A DNA stretch of 64,000 bases, from NCBI RefSeq assembly GCF_001073155.1, contig NZ_JVEE01000003.1:1-64000 (forward strand). Direction: 5' to 3'. Source of the DNA: Streptococcus parasanguinis. Lineage in GTDB: Bacteria; Bacillota; Bacilli; Lactobacillales; Streptococcaceae. Position numbers and translations under genes: made by a program. The notes under the pieces were generated by a model. It did not search any database and was not told the DNA's origin. It worked only from the letters and a program-made list of their open reading frames with translations. The stretch's first letter is position 1; each line of letters opens with the position of its first letter. Below are positions 27,911 through 36,264 of this stretch, piece after piece.

Positions 27911-29158
27911 ATGAAATCAAACAAATGGAAATTTTTATTAACGGGGGCCGCAACCCTCACCTTACTGACAGCTTGCACCCAGGCGTCATCACAATCAGCT
28001 ACAAAAAGCAATACTGCACAAACAACCGCTACTTCTACTTCAAAAAATAAAACAAACAGTTCCAACTATTTTACAGATAAGGACAAGGACAGCTCTTATG
28101 ATGAAAGCAAAGCCTCTACTGTAAAACTATCTGGTTCGTCTGCAAATGTATCAGGTGACGGCGTAGCCGTTTCTGGATCAACTGTGACCATCTCAAAGGC
28201 CGGAACCTATGTCATCTCTGGTGAATCCGATGGGGTTCAAATCAAGGTCGAAGCAGGTGACTCAGATGATGTTCATATCGTCTTGAAAGGCGTTACCATG
28301 ACCAACACCAACGCGCCAATTTCTGCTACGAAAGCAGGGCATGTCTACCTCACTTTAGCAGATGGCACGACCAATACCTTGTCTGATTCAAGTTCAAACA
28401 ATGATGAAGATGCCGATGCGGTGATCTTCTCTAAAGGCGACCTCACCATCAATGGTTCAGGTACACTCAACATTGACGCCAAGAAGAACAACGGTATCAA
28501 AGCCAATGACACTCTCCACATCACAGGTGGAACCTATAAGATCACGGCTGTAGGAGATGCCTTCAACGTCAATGACGAACTCAATATCACTGGTACGACC
28601 ATGACCATCGATGCAGATGAAGATGCAGTCAAGGTAGATAATGATGAAGATACTTCGGTCGGAACCATGTATCTTTCAGATAACAAAATGACCATCACTG
28701 CAGGAGACGACGGAATCCATGCTTCTGGTGATCTGATCATCGATAGCGGAACCTACAAGGTAACAGAGTCTGTCGAAGGTCTCGAAGGAAAATCGATCAC
28801 CATCAACGGTGGAGATATCACCATCTACGCAACTGATGACGGGGTCAATGCAGCCAATGCTAATGCCAACCAAGATGAAATTTTCTTCACCATGAATGGT
28901 GGAACACTCAACGTTGAAGTTGGCCAAGGCGATACCGATCCAATTGATTCGAATGGAAATATCACCGTTACCGGAGGAACCATTAAATTAACGGGTCAAT
29001 CTGGATTCGACTTTGATGGTACTGCTACCTACACTGGCGGAGACATCTATATCAACGGTGAAAAACAAACGGAAATTGTCAACTCCATGCCTGGAGGCGG
29101 TGGTGCTCCCGGAGGTGGCGGACCTCAAGGCGGTGGACCTGGAGGCGGGCATCCATAA
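27911..29158 (+). CDS. Cthe_2159-like beta-helix lipoprotein (carbohydrate-binding domain family)
   Basis: The 415-residue surface lipoprotein has lipobox LTAC with lipidated Cys22, then a Ser/Thr/Asn-rich linker (about 25-60). A right-handed beta-helix-like domain follows, with repeated units such as GDLTINGSG, DDGIHASGDLIIDSGTYK and DDGVNAANANANQ, rich in Asp and Asn, suggesting calcium binding. The C-terminus is a Gly/Pro tail (PGGGGAPGGGGPQGGG). It resembles the Cthe_2159 family, founded on a polygalacturonate-binding, calcium-dependent protein of Clostridium thermocellum. A role in binding acidic polymers at the cell surface is inference. GAGG lies 5-prime of the ATG. It is divergent from VTC-DUF4956 and followed by a strong terminator. 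Confidence 0.82.
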   Translation: MKSNKWKFLLTGAATLTLLTACTQASSQSATKSNTAQTTATSTSKNKTNSSNYFTDKDKDSSYDESKASTVKLSGSSANVSGDGVAVSGSTVTISKAGTYVISGESDGVQIKVEAGDSDDVHIVLKGVTMTNTNAPISATKAGHVYLTLADGTTNTLSDSSSNNDEDADAVIFSKGDLTINGSGTLNIDAKKNNGIKANDTLHITGGTYKITAVGDAFNVNDELNITGTTMTIDADEDAVKVDNDEDTSVGTMYLSDNKMTITAGDDGIHASGDLIIDSGTYKVTESVEGLEGKSITINGGDITIYATDDGVNAANANANQDEIFFTMNGGTLNVEVGQGDTDPIDSNGNITVTGGTIKLTGQSGFDFDGTATYTGGDIYINGEKQTEIVNSMPGGGGAPGGGGPQGGGPGGGHP

Positions 29159-29166
29159 TAACAAAC

Positions 29167-29197
29167 AAAGGCAGGATTTCTTCCTGACCTTTTTTTG
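29167..29197 (+). terminator. terminator after the Cthe_2159-like gene
   Basis: AAAGGCAGGA and TCCTGACCTT form a stem with one mismatch region, followed by seven T on the plus strand. Confidence 0.85.
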
Positions 29198-29250
29198 TTA
29201 CCCTTTTTATGATAGAATAGAAAATCAATCAGCTTATCGAAAGGAACATG

Positions 29251-29931
29251 ATGAAAAAACAAACACTCCCTCTTTTGTTCACACTCTTGCTGTCTCTTCT
29301 TTTTCTATCAGCCTGTGTGCCGGACCTTAAGATCAACTTTAAAAAAGTACCCACTGCTACCAGCTCAAAAAAGAAAACCTTTAAAAAAAGTAGCTCGAGT
29401 CGTTCTAGCCTCCCGAGTCGCTCAACCAGTTCAAATAGCTCAAGCAACTCCTCTAGCTCTCCCTCAACTACTACGGAAACCTCTTCTGACATCGTCACGA
29501 CCGAAGGACTCCCTAAAAATGCTCAAGAAGCTCCAAAAGATAAGATTTATGCGACAGGGAACCTAAAAGTAGCCTACTCTAGAAATGACGATAAAATTTT
29601 TGCACAGACGCCGGATTATGAAGGATATACCACCGCTCTTGTCCAAACAATTCTTGGAAGTCCTGAAAAACAAATAACAGACCCTGCTTATATTGCCGAA
29701 TCTTTTGAAAATACCGAATTAGAAAATATTAAAGGGCTCTACCACGAGGGAAAAATCACAGGGGAACAAGCTCACGCCTTTTTGATGGGAGCTGTCGATC
29801 TCAAACAAGCTTCTAAATTCGGAGTAAACTACACCATTTACACCTATAAAAACAACACTATCCAACTGGTCTTTGAAAACGACCAACTTCTCTATATTAC
29901 TCCAAATCCTGATGTCGTCTTCTTTAAATAA
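29251..29931 (+). CDS. DUF4947-family lipoprotein
   Basis: The 226-residue lipoprotein has a signal peptide ending LSAC with Cys22, a long Ser/Thr/Lys-rich linker (about 33-85) and a globular C-terminal domain matching streptococcal DUF4947 proteins (YATGNLKVAYSR, YTTALVQTILGSPEKQI). Two tandem ATG codons occur; AAGGA fits the second better. Function unknown; the low-complexity linker is typical of lipoproteins that extend through the cell wall. It is monocistronic, bounded by terminators on both sides. Confidence 0.75.
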   Translation: MKKQTLPLLFTLLLSLLFLSACVPDLKINFKKVPTATSSKKKTFKKSSSSRSSLPSRSTSSNSSSNSSSSPSTTTETSSDIVTTEGLPKNAQEAPKDKIYATGNLKVAYSRNDDKIFAQTPDYEGYTTALVQTILGSPEKQITDPAYIAESFENTELENIKGLYHEGKITGEQAHAFLMGAVDLKQASKFGVNYTIYTYKNNTIQLVFENDQLLYITPNPDVVFFK

Positions 29932-29936
29932 TTTAC

Positions 29937-29964
29937 ATTCTCGCTTAGACAAGCGAGAATTTTT
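29937..29964 (+). terminator. terminator of the DUF4947 lipoprotein gene
   Basis: ATTCTCGCTT (29937-29946) pairs perfectly with AAGCGAGAAT (29951-29960), followed by TTTT. Confidence 0.88.
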
Positions 29965-29979
29965 GTTTCACATGAAACA
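29964..29979. other. parS-like 16-mer with one central mismatch
   Basis: TGTTTCACATGAAACA differs from the Firmicutes parS consensus TGTTTCACGTGAAACA only at one of the two central bases. It lies between two terminators in non-coding DNA. The central CG is important for ParB, so binding may be weak. Confidence 0.45.
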
Positions 29980-30009
29980 AAAAACTCCCAACACATTCTG
30001 TTGGGAGTT
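29978..30009 (-). terminator. terminator of the yhgE-type gene
   Basis: On the minus strand AACTCCCAA (30001-30009) pairs with TTGGGAGTT (29983-29991), followed by a T-run. Confidence 0.88.
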
Positions 30010-30017
30010 CCCGAAGA

Positions 30018-32813
30018 TTAGTCCTCTTCATATTGTTTTGGATTATAGAACCACATTCCTAGCCCTGCAAAAAGAGCAATAGTCATCAAAAGGAAGGCCA
30101 CTTGATTTCCAATTTCTCCTGTCATCGAAATCGTTTGACGAAGACCAGAAACGGTATAGCTCATTGGCAAGAATGGATGAATGGCTTGGAAAAAGCCATT
30201 TGTCAAAGCAAGAGGATAGGTTCCTGCACTAGAAGCCAATTGCAAGAGCAAGAGGATCAAGGAAAGGAAAGCACCGATCTTTCTTTGCCATGTTGTCAAA
30301 GCAGTCACGATAGACATGAAGGCCACACTACCAATCACACAAAGGAAGAGAGTAGCCATCTCATGATTAGCTGATAAACCAATCAAGTGAACGGCACCAT
30401 AGACCAAGACTCCTGCAATCACCGCAATCGTTCCGTTGACCTCAAAGCGAGATTTAAACCATGCCCAGCGACTTTCAGGATGACGACCGGATGGCAATTT
30501 TGCAAAGATCATATTGGTTGACAAGGCACAAACAAAGAGTGCTACAGAGATCATATAAGGAGCCATTCCGACACCATTCACCGGGACATTGTCACGGTCT
30601 GTTTTAGACAAAGTGACAGGATCTGCTAAGGTTTTTGCGTTTTCTTTTTCAGTTGTAGCAGCATTCAATTGTCCCTTAGCATCGTTTAATCCTTGACTCA
30701 AGGTTTGGTTTCCTGTTGCTAATTCACCTAAACCATTTGTCAATGTTTGGCCACCTGCTGCTAATTTGCCAGACCCATCTGAGATTTGATTTGCACCGTC
30801 GGCTAGTTTATCAGCTCCGGTCACCAGTTGACCTGATTTTTCTGTCAACTGATTGACACCAGTGACAAGTTTATTGACACCACCTGCCAACTCTGGAGTC
30901 TTGCTGTTCAATTGTCCTACACCGTCAGCTAATTTTCCAGCACCAGCAACCAATTCACCCGACTTACCTGTTAATTGGGTCGCTCCTGAAGCCAGTTGAT
31001 TCATGCCTGATGTCAAGGCAGGCATCTTTCCATTTAACTCACCTAGACCAGAAGCTAATTGATTGCTTCCTGCAAGTAATTCTGATGATTTACTATCTAG
31101 TTGGCCAACACCTGCTGCTAACTGACTAGCCCCATTTGTTAAAGTACTGCTATTCGTCTGAAGTTGGGTTGCTCCATTAGCGATTTTATCGACACCAGCT
31201 GTATAAACGCTGATCCCTTGACTGATGGTTTGACTAGCTGGCAACAATTGTCCACTAACTGCGGATTGGATCTTAGACAAGCCACTTGACAAGTCTGTCA
31301 AGGTAGAAGAAGCTGTCGGTAAAACTTGATTGGCTGCCGTTTGCAGTTGTGTCAAGCTATTTCCTGTATTCAAACTACCTTGGATCGTTTGAATCGTAGT
31401 CAAGATTCCTTGAGCCGCCGTTTCACTCGAGCTTGGGCTCGATGAGATTGCCGCATTGATTTCCGCTTGTTGGTCAGCTGTCATTGCTTGATAGGCTGCT
31501 GTCCCTTGCACACTTGCAAGGGCATTTGCACGATCCGCTTGGGCTGAAGCAAGGATTGATTGAGCTGAATTCGCAATACTCGTCAATCCAGACGAAAGTT
31601 GACTGGTATCTACTGTAGCATTTTGAATCGCTGCATTTAATTGGTTTAAACCTGCTGCCAATTGATTAATCTGAGCGGATTGACTTGTAGAAGCTTGTAG
31701 CTGGCTTGATAATGTTTGAATACCTGATTCTAATTGTGAAACCCCATTTCGAAGGGTAGCAGATTGACTACTTAATTGACCCGCTCCCTCTGATAAAGTA
31801 GCGACTCCATTTGTATAGGTTGCTAAACCATTTGAAAAGTTAGACAGGCCTGAATTCAATTGACGCACACCATTGATATAATTCCCAAGACCATCATTGA
31901 GGGTACCCATACCGCTGGTTAACTGACCAACTCCTGAGGCCAACTGAGGGGTTTGACTCGCCATTTGATTGAGACCATTTCCTAATCGATCCACTCCGGT
32001 AGCGTAAGCCATCAAGCCTGTATTAAAAGTACCAAACCCATTATTTAATTGATTGACGCCAGATACCAAGTTTGGAAGTTGACCAGCCATTTGATTGAGA
32101 CCATTTCCTAATTGACCAACACCATCTGTATAAGCCGCAAGACCCGTACGAAGAGTGGTTGCACCATCTGAAAATGCTAAGCTTGAACGAGCCAATGTAT
32201 TCAAATTAGTAGACAGTGTTTGACCACCATCTTCCAATTTACTTGCACCATCTGCTAATTTAGCACTTCCATCTGCCGCTGTCCCCATACCAGTTTTAAG
32301 CGACCCCATTTTAGAAAATAAAGCTGTTGTATATGTATTGGTCACTTTTTCAGCCACTGACTGCTTCATTTTTGTCATCGCAGTATCGCTCATTTTTCCT
32401 GCAATAAAACTATGACCACTGGACGTTTGGTAATCAATGGTCATCTGTTCCGGATGATTGGTTAAGATGGAGCTAGCTTTTTTTGAAAGATCCTCAGGCA
32501 GGGTTACAATCATATAATAATCGCCATTTTTGAGACCATCTTTCGCAGCTTTCTCATCTACAAAATGAAAATCAAGTGAGTCATTGTCCTTCAAATTGGA
32601 CACCATGTCTTTTCCGATTTCCATTTTTTGTCCATTATATGTAGCAGATTGATCCTTATTGACAACCGCTACAGGAAGATCCGAAACTTGGCCATATGGA
32701 TCCCACATGGAAGATAGAAAAATAATATTATAAAGAGCTGGAATCAAAGCAACTCCAATCATGACAATGATAAATGTTGGCTTTTTAAGAATAGCCTTCC
32801 ATTCTTTCATCAT
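30018..32813 (-). CDS. YhgE/Pip-family membrane protein with long repeat stalk
   Basis: The 931-residue protein has an N-terminal membrane helix (about 12-36, followed by WDPYG), a YhgE/Pip domain (to about 170) and a very long extracytoplasmic stalk (about 190-715). The stalk is built of LxxGxxxLxxG units such as LADGASKLEDGGQTL and LASGVGQLTSG. An ABC-2-type membrane domain with about five helices follows (from about 730, NGVGMAPYMISVALFV). The family includes the phage-infection protein Pip and is related to EsaA of type VII secretion systems. The ATG at 32811-32813 is chosen because AAGGAG sits 9 bases upstream; earlier in-frame starts lie in the promoter region. It is divergent from a TetR gene with shared operators, so it is probably its target. 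Confidence 0.85.
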   Translation of the reverse strand: MMKEWKAILKKPTFIIVMIGVALIPALYNIIFLSSMWDPYGQVSDLPVAVVNKDQSATYNGQKMEIGKDMVSNLKDNDSLDFHFVDEKAAKDGLKNGDYYMIVTLPEDLSKKASSILTNHPEQMTIDYQTSSGHSFIAGKMSDTAMTKMKQSVAEKVTNTYTTALFSKMGSLKTGMGTAADGSAKLADGASKLEDGGQTLSTNLNTLARSSLAFSDGATTLRTGLAAYTDGVGQLGNGLNQMAGQLPNLVSGVNQLNNGFGTFNTGLMAYATGVDRLGNGLNQMASQTPQLASGVGQLTSGMGTLNDGLGNYINGVRQLNSGLSNFSNGLATYTNGVATLSEGAGQLSSQSATLRNGVSQLESGIQTLSSQLQASTSQSAQINQLAAGLNQLNAAIQNATVDTSQLSSGLTSIANSAQSILASAQADRANALASVQGTAAYQAMTADQQAEINAAISSSPSSSETAAQGILTTIQTIQGSLNTGNSLTQLQTAANQVLPTASSTLTDLSSGLSKIQSAVSGQLLPASQTISQGISVYTAGVDKIANGATQLQTNSSTLTNGASQLAAGVGQLDSKSSELLAGSNQLASGLGELNGKMPALTSGMNQLASGATQLTGKSGELVAGAGKLADGVGQLNSKTPELAGGVNKLVTGVNQLTEKSGQLVTGADKLADGANQISDGSGKLAAGGQTLTNGLGELATGNQTLSQGLNDAKGQLNAATTEKENAKTLADPVTLSKTDRDNVPVNGVGMAPYMISVALFVCALSTNMIFAKLPSGRHPESRWAWFKSRFEVNGTIAVIAGVLVYGAVHLIGLSANHEMATLFLCVIGSVAFMSIVTALTTWQRKIGAFLSLILLLLQLASSAGTYPLALTNGFFQAIHPFLPMSYTVSGLRQTISMTGEIGNQVAFLLMTIALFAGLGMWFYNPKQYEED

Positions 32814-32830
32814 ATTTTTTGTCTCCTTTT

Positions 32831-32923
32831 TATACACATTGTCTAAATTTCTGATATAATAGATTATACAGTTTCTAGAAATTTTCACAAGTAGAAAATC
32901 TTATTTTTTAGACACTGTGTACA
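32831..32923. promoter_or_regulatory. divergent promoters with paired TetR-type operators
   Basis: TTTAGACAATGTGTATA (minus strand, 32831-32847) and TTTAGACACTGTGTACA (plus strand, 32907-32923) are inverted copies matching at 15 of 17 positions. Between them lie TGTATAAT for yhgE (-10 at 32863-32868 minus, -35-like TTGTGA at 32885-32890) and TGATATAAT for tetR (-10 at 32855-32860 plus). The layout fits control of both genes by the TetR protein. Confidence 0.75.
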
Positions 32924-32947
32924 ATTTTGTGCAAAAAGGATTAACAG

Positions 32948-33481
32948 ATGACTGAGAGCAATAAACGATTAAAAACAAAACGAAATATCGAGGAGGCGAT
33001 GGTTCGACTACTCGAAAAGGAATCATTCGACCAAATCACAACGGTTGAGTTAGCACAAGAATCCGGCATTAGTCGCTCTAGCTTTTATACCCACTATCGA
33101 GACAAGTACGATATGATCGAGCGCTACCAACAAGCACTCTTTCACAAGCTTGAATATATCTTTGATAAACACCAAGATGACAAGCGCCAAGCGATTACAG
33201 AAGTGTTCGAATTTCTAACCAAGGAGCCACTCTTTGCGGTTCTTCTGACAGAGAATGGAACCAAGGAGATCCAAACCTTCTTACGACATAAATTACAGAT
33301 TCTTCTGGTTGATAGTTTGCAAGAGCGCTATAGTCATAAATCATTAACAGATATTGAAAGAGTCTACAGTTCTGTCTATCTGACCAATGCTTTCTTCGGA
33401 GTCTGTCAGATGTGGGTTTCGCGCGGAAAAAAAGAAAGCCCTCAACAAATGGCTGAATTTTTAATGAAAATGTTACGGTAA
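32948..33481 (+). CDS. TetR/AcrR-family transcriptional regulator
   Basis: The 177-residue regulator has an N-terminal HTH (residues about 10-55, TTVELAQESGISRSSFYTHYRDKYDMIERY) and a helical C-terminal domain of the streptococcal/bacillary YhgD type. It probably represses itself and the divergent yhgE/Pip gene through the two inverted operators. The ligand is unknown. It is followed by a strong terminator, so it is monocistronic. Confidence 0.88.
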   Translation: MTESNKRLKTKRNIEEAMVRLLEKESFDQITTVELAQESGISRSSFYTHYRDKYDMIERYQQALFHKLEYIFDKHQDDKRQAITEVFEFLTKEPLFAVLLTENGTKEIQTFLRHKLQILLVDSLQERYSHKSLTDIERVYSSVYLTNAFFGVCQMWVSRGKKESPQQMAEFLMKMLR

Positions 33482-33487
33482 CAGTCT

Positions 33488-33518
33488 CTCCTGATCGATC
33501 TAGATCAGGAGTTTTTTT
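33488..33518 (+). terminator. terminator of the tetR gene
   Basis: CTCCTGATC (33488-33496) pairs with GATCAGGAG (33503-33511), followed by seven T. Confidence 0.92.
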
Positions 33519-33621
33519 ATTAGCAGGTTTAGGTTTTAAGAAAACAAAAAACTTTCTCATTTAATGAAACAGCTTTAGAAAATTTGTAACTGAACAAACC
33601 CAGAAATCAACCCTTTAAGAC

Positions 33622-33652
33622 AAAACAAAAAGCCCACTGTTGTAGGCTTTTT
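33622..33652 (-). terminator. terminator of rpsD
   Basis: On the minus strand AAAAAGCC (33645-33652) pairs with GGCTTTTT (33627-33634), followed by GTTTTG. Confidence 0.85.
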
Positions 33653-33670
33653 GCAAGTTTTTTCTTGAAA

Positions 33671-34282
33671 TTAAAGCATTTTGTTGTAGAATTCAACGAC
33701 AAGTGCTTCGTTGATTTCTGGGTTGATTTCATCGCGTTCTGGAAGGCGAGTCAATGAACCTTCAAGTTTGTCAGCATCGAATGATACAAATGCTGGACGT
33801 CCAACTGTAGCTTCAACAGCTTCAAGGATAGCTGGAACTTTAGCTGATTTTTCGCGAACTGAGATCACTTGACCTGGAGTTACACGGTATGAAGGGATAT
33901 CAACGCGTTTTCCGTCAACAAGGATGTGACCGTGGTTAACGAATTGACGAGCTTGACGACGAGTAGTCGCAAGTCCAAGACGGTAAACAACGTTATCCAA
34001 ACGACGTTCTAAAAGAAGCATGAAGTTGAAACCGACAGTTCCTTCTTTAACTTTAGTAGCTTGTACGAACAAGTTACGGAATTGTTTTTCACCAAGTCCG
34101 TAAGAGAAACGAAGTTTTTGTTTTTCAGCTAATTGCAAACCGTATTCTGACAATTTTGAACGGTTGTTTGGTCCGTGTTGACCTGGTACGTAGTTACGAC
34201 GTGCCAATTCTTTACCTGTACCTGTAAGTGACAAGCCAAGACGGCGAGATTGTTTCCAAGATGGTCCTGTATAACGTGACAT
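33671..34282 (-). CDS. rpsD: 30S ribosomal protein S4
   Basis: The 203-residue S4 protein begins [21 protein letters not shown] and carries an S4 RNA-binding domain (about 92-155, [29 protein letters not shown]). It nucleates 30S assembly on 16S rRNA and in Firmicutes represses its own translation by binding the mRNA leader. It stands alone between thiZ and the tetR gene, with its own promoter and a leader of roughly 150 nt. AGGAGG lies 8 bases before the ATG. Confidence 0.98.
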   Translation of the reverse strand: MSRYTGPSWKQSRRLGLSLTGTGKELARRNYVPGQHGPNNRSKLSEYGLQLAEKQKLRFSYGLGEKQFRNLFVQATKVKEGTVGFNFMLLLERRLDNVVYRLGLATTRRQARQFVNHGHILVDGKRVDIPSYRVTPGQVISVREKSAKVPAILEAVEATVGRPAFVSFDADKLEGSLTRLPERDEINPEINEALVVEFYNKML

Positions 34283-34442
34283 TTAAAATGTCCTCCTATA
34301 AAAATAATTTTTGTAGGAAATAACGTTTTAGACAAACCTGATTCGTTCAGAAAGCCTTCGCCCAAACAGCAAAGGTTACTTTTCTAGCTGACTTCCTGTT
34401 GACGAGCTTCATTTTGTCCTGCTGTCATTTCGCACAAATTCT
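34283..34442 (-). ncRNA. rpsD 5-prime leader, candidate S4 autoregulatory RNA
   Basis: The transcribed leader of about 150 nt between the rpsD promoter and the rpsD ribosome-binding site is unusually long for a single ribosomal-protein gene. In Firmicutes rpsD leaders fold into a pseudoknot bound by S4. I have not proved the fold here; the call rests on position and length. Confidence 0.5.
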
Positions 34443-34471
34443 ATTCTATCACGGAATAGAAACTTTGTAAA
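34443..34471 (-). promoter_or_regulatory. rpsD promoter
   Basis: TTTACA (34466-34471) and TAGAAT (34443-34448) on the minus strand are spaced 17 bp. Confidence 0.8.
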
Positions 34472-34478
34472 GTCCTTC

Positions 34479-34498
34479 AAAACAATTTCAATGAAATT
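34479..34498 (-). terminator. short terminator overlapping the thiZ stop
   Basis: AATTTCA (34492-34498 minus) pairs with TGAAATT (34484-34490), followed by GTTTTG. The thiZ TGA lies inside the stem, and the rpsD promoter follows directly. Confidence 0.6.
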
Positions 34499-35219
34499 CA
34501 GACAATAATTCTATGATTCGTTTTTTATATTGCAATTTTTGCCAGTCTCTATCCGTTGCTGGATCCCATTTTAAAGGAAGATCTGCAATAATTTCACCGG
34601 GATTATGATTTAAGATATAGATCCGGTCACTCAATGTCAAAGCTTCTTCGATACTATGAGTGATCACTAGAGTGGTGAGACCAAGACGTTCCTTACTGTC
34701 TAGATACCAGTGATAAAGATCCTGCCTTGTCAATTCATCTAAGGCACTAAAAGCTTCATCTAATAGGAAGACAGAATGACCCAGAAGATAGGTTCTCAAT
34801 AGCGCCACCCGTTGCCGCATCCCCCCACTCAGGGCATTGGGATAAAGGTTGGCAATACTTCCCAATTTAAATTCATCTAACAATTTTAGAGCTGTAGATG
34901 TTGCCTCTTCCTTAGGAATCTTTTTTAATTGAAGGGGAAGAATAATATTTCCCAATACTGTCTTATGTTCTAACAAAAGATCCTTTTGTAGCATATAGCT
35001 GACTTTTCCAAAGGAGATCGGGGCATCATCTACTTCTATAGCGCCCTTTTGTAAGGGAAAGATCCCAGCAATTAAATTAAACAAGGTTGATTTCCCTACC
35101 CCACTTGGACCTAGAATAGAGACGATTTCTCCTTTTTGCACTTCTAGTGATACATTGTTTAAAACTGCTTTATCTCCAAAAGAGAAACTTACATCTTTTA
35201 CGGTTAAAATATCAGTCAC
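34488..35219 (-). CDS. ABC transporter ATPase, thiamine-precursor type (ThiZ-like)
   Basis: The 243-residue ABC ATPase has Walker A GPSGVGKSTLFN (about 36-47), signature LSGGMRQRVALL, Walker B HSVFLLDEAFSALD, and the switch histidine in VITHSIEEA. It belongs to the nitrate/taurine/HMP importer subgroup. It is the third gene of a riboswitch-controlled operon and overlaps the binding-protein gene by 8 nt. Import of a thiamine pyrimidine precursor is inferred from the TPP riboswitch and the ThiY-like partner. Confidence 0.88.
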   Translation of the reverse strand: MTDILTVKDVSFSFGDKAVLNNVSLEVQKGEIVSILGPSGVGKSTLFNLIAGIFPLQKGAIEVDDAPISFGKVSYMLQKDLLLEHKTVLGNIILPLQLKKIPKEEATSTALKLLDEFKLGSIANLYPNALSGGMRQRVALLRTYLLGHSVFLLDEAFSALDELTRQDLYHWYLDSKERLGLTTLVITHSIEEALTLSDRIYILNHNPGEIIADLPLKWDPATDRDWQKLQYKKRIIELLSEFH

Positions 35220-36207
35220 CTACCAATTCATTTGTAAAACCTTTGTCTTCTAAGTCATTTGAAACCAATCCTTGCTCTTTTGCCCAAGCATAAAAAGCAT
35301 TCCAACGCTTGGAGTCAAACTGCCCCCATTTATCCTTGTCTGAAGCATATTGACTGGAAAGATATTTTTGAGAAGCTAGTACAAAATCACGCTGGTTAGC
35401 TAAGGCAGGGGCCTGTTTGATCAAGATATCCGCAGCTTCTTCTGGATGCTCTATAGCATATTGGTAGCCTTTTTTCACCGCTTGAATGAATTTTTTTGCT
35501 TCCTCTTTATGAGACTTCAAATAGTCATTGTTAGCAATAATAACAGGCGAATAGTAGTCAAATGCAGGAACAAAATCTTTCATATAGAAGAAATTGGTCT
35601 TCATTCCCTTTTGCTCAGCCAAAATTCCATCCCAACCGTGATAAATCCAAGCAGCATCAAAGACCTTATTTTCAATCGGAGTAATGGAATTTGAATCACT
35701 ATTTGGAACCAATTTTACTTGATTAAAATCAGCTCCTTCTTTTTTCATCATCGATTTGATCATTTCCAACTCAATCGGATCATTCCAGGTACCATACTTC
35801 TTACCCACCAAATCTTTTGGACTTGTGATCGCTGCATCTTTTCTTGAAATAATCCCTGACGTATTGTGTTCGACGATAGCTGCAACAGCGGTAATACCCG
35901 CACCTTTATCTAATTTCTTAGCCATAGAATCTTGGAAATAAATACCAAATGGAGCTTTCCCATTGATAATCAAATCAGAACTACTGTCTTCCGGAGGAAG
36001 TTTTATATCTACATCCAGTCCTGCTTCTTTAAAGTACCCTTTTTCCTTTGCTACATAGAGACCCGTGTGATTAGTATTCGGGGTCCAATCTAGAATAAAA
36101 TCAATCTTTTTCAAACCACTTGACGATTGCTTGACAGAATTTTGACAAGCACTCAAGAAAACAAATCCCAATATTATTGAGAAAAATAAACCTATTGACT
36201 TTTTCAT
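35212..36207 (-). CDS. ABC substrate-binding lipoprotein, NMT1/THI5-like (ThiY-like)
   Basis: The 331-residue lipoprotein has lipobox LSAC with Cys21 and an NMT1/THI5-like domain. It starts at FILDWTPNTNHTGLYVAKEKGYF, typical of proteins that bind the thiamine pyrimidine or its degradation product (formylaminopyrimidine / HMP). Other family landmarks are GTWNDPIELEMIKSMM and AAWIYHGWDG. A GAGG site precedes the ATG. It lies between the permease and ATPase genes in one operon. Confidence 0.9.
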   Translation of the reverse strand: MKKSIGLFFSIILGFVFLSACQNSVKQSSSGLKKIDFILDWTPNTNHTGLYVAKEKGYFKEAGLDVDIKLPPEDSSSDLIINGKAPFGIYFQDSMAKKLDKGAGITAVAAIVEHNTSGIISRKDAAITSPKDLVGKKYGTWNDPIELEMIKSMMKKEGADFNQVKLVPNSDSNSITPIENKVFDAAWIYHGWDGILAEQKGMKTNFFYMKDFVPAFDYYSPVIIANNDYLKSHKEEAKKFIQAVKKGYQYAIEHPEEAADILIKQAPALANQRDFVLASQKYLSSQYASDKDKWGQFDSKRWNAFYAWAKEQGLVSNDLEDKGFTNELVGD

Positions 36208-36264
36208 TAGCTATACCTCTTTTACATTTTTGTCAATTTAATTTTTACACCATTTACAAGTTTG

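Noticed and set aside
30018-32813. Repeat-rich region as tandem DNA repeat or CRISPR-like array
   Set aside because: Units are degenerate, in frame and code for a regular LxxGxxxL protein repeat; it is a coding stalk, not an array.
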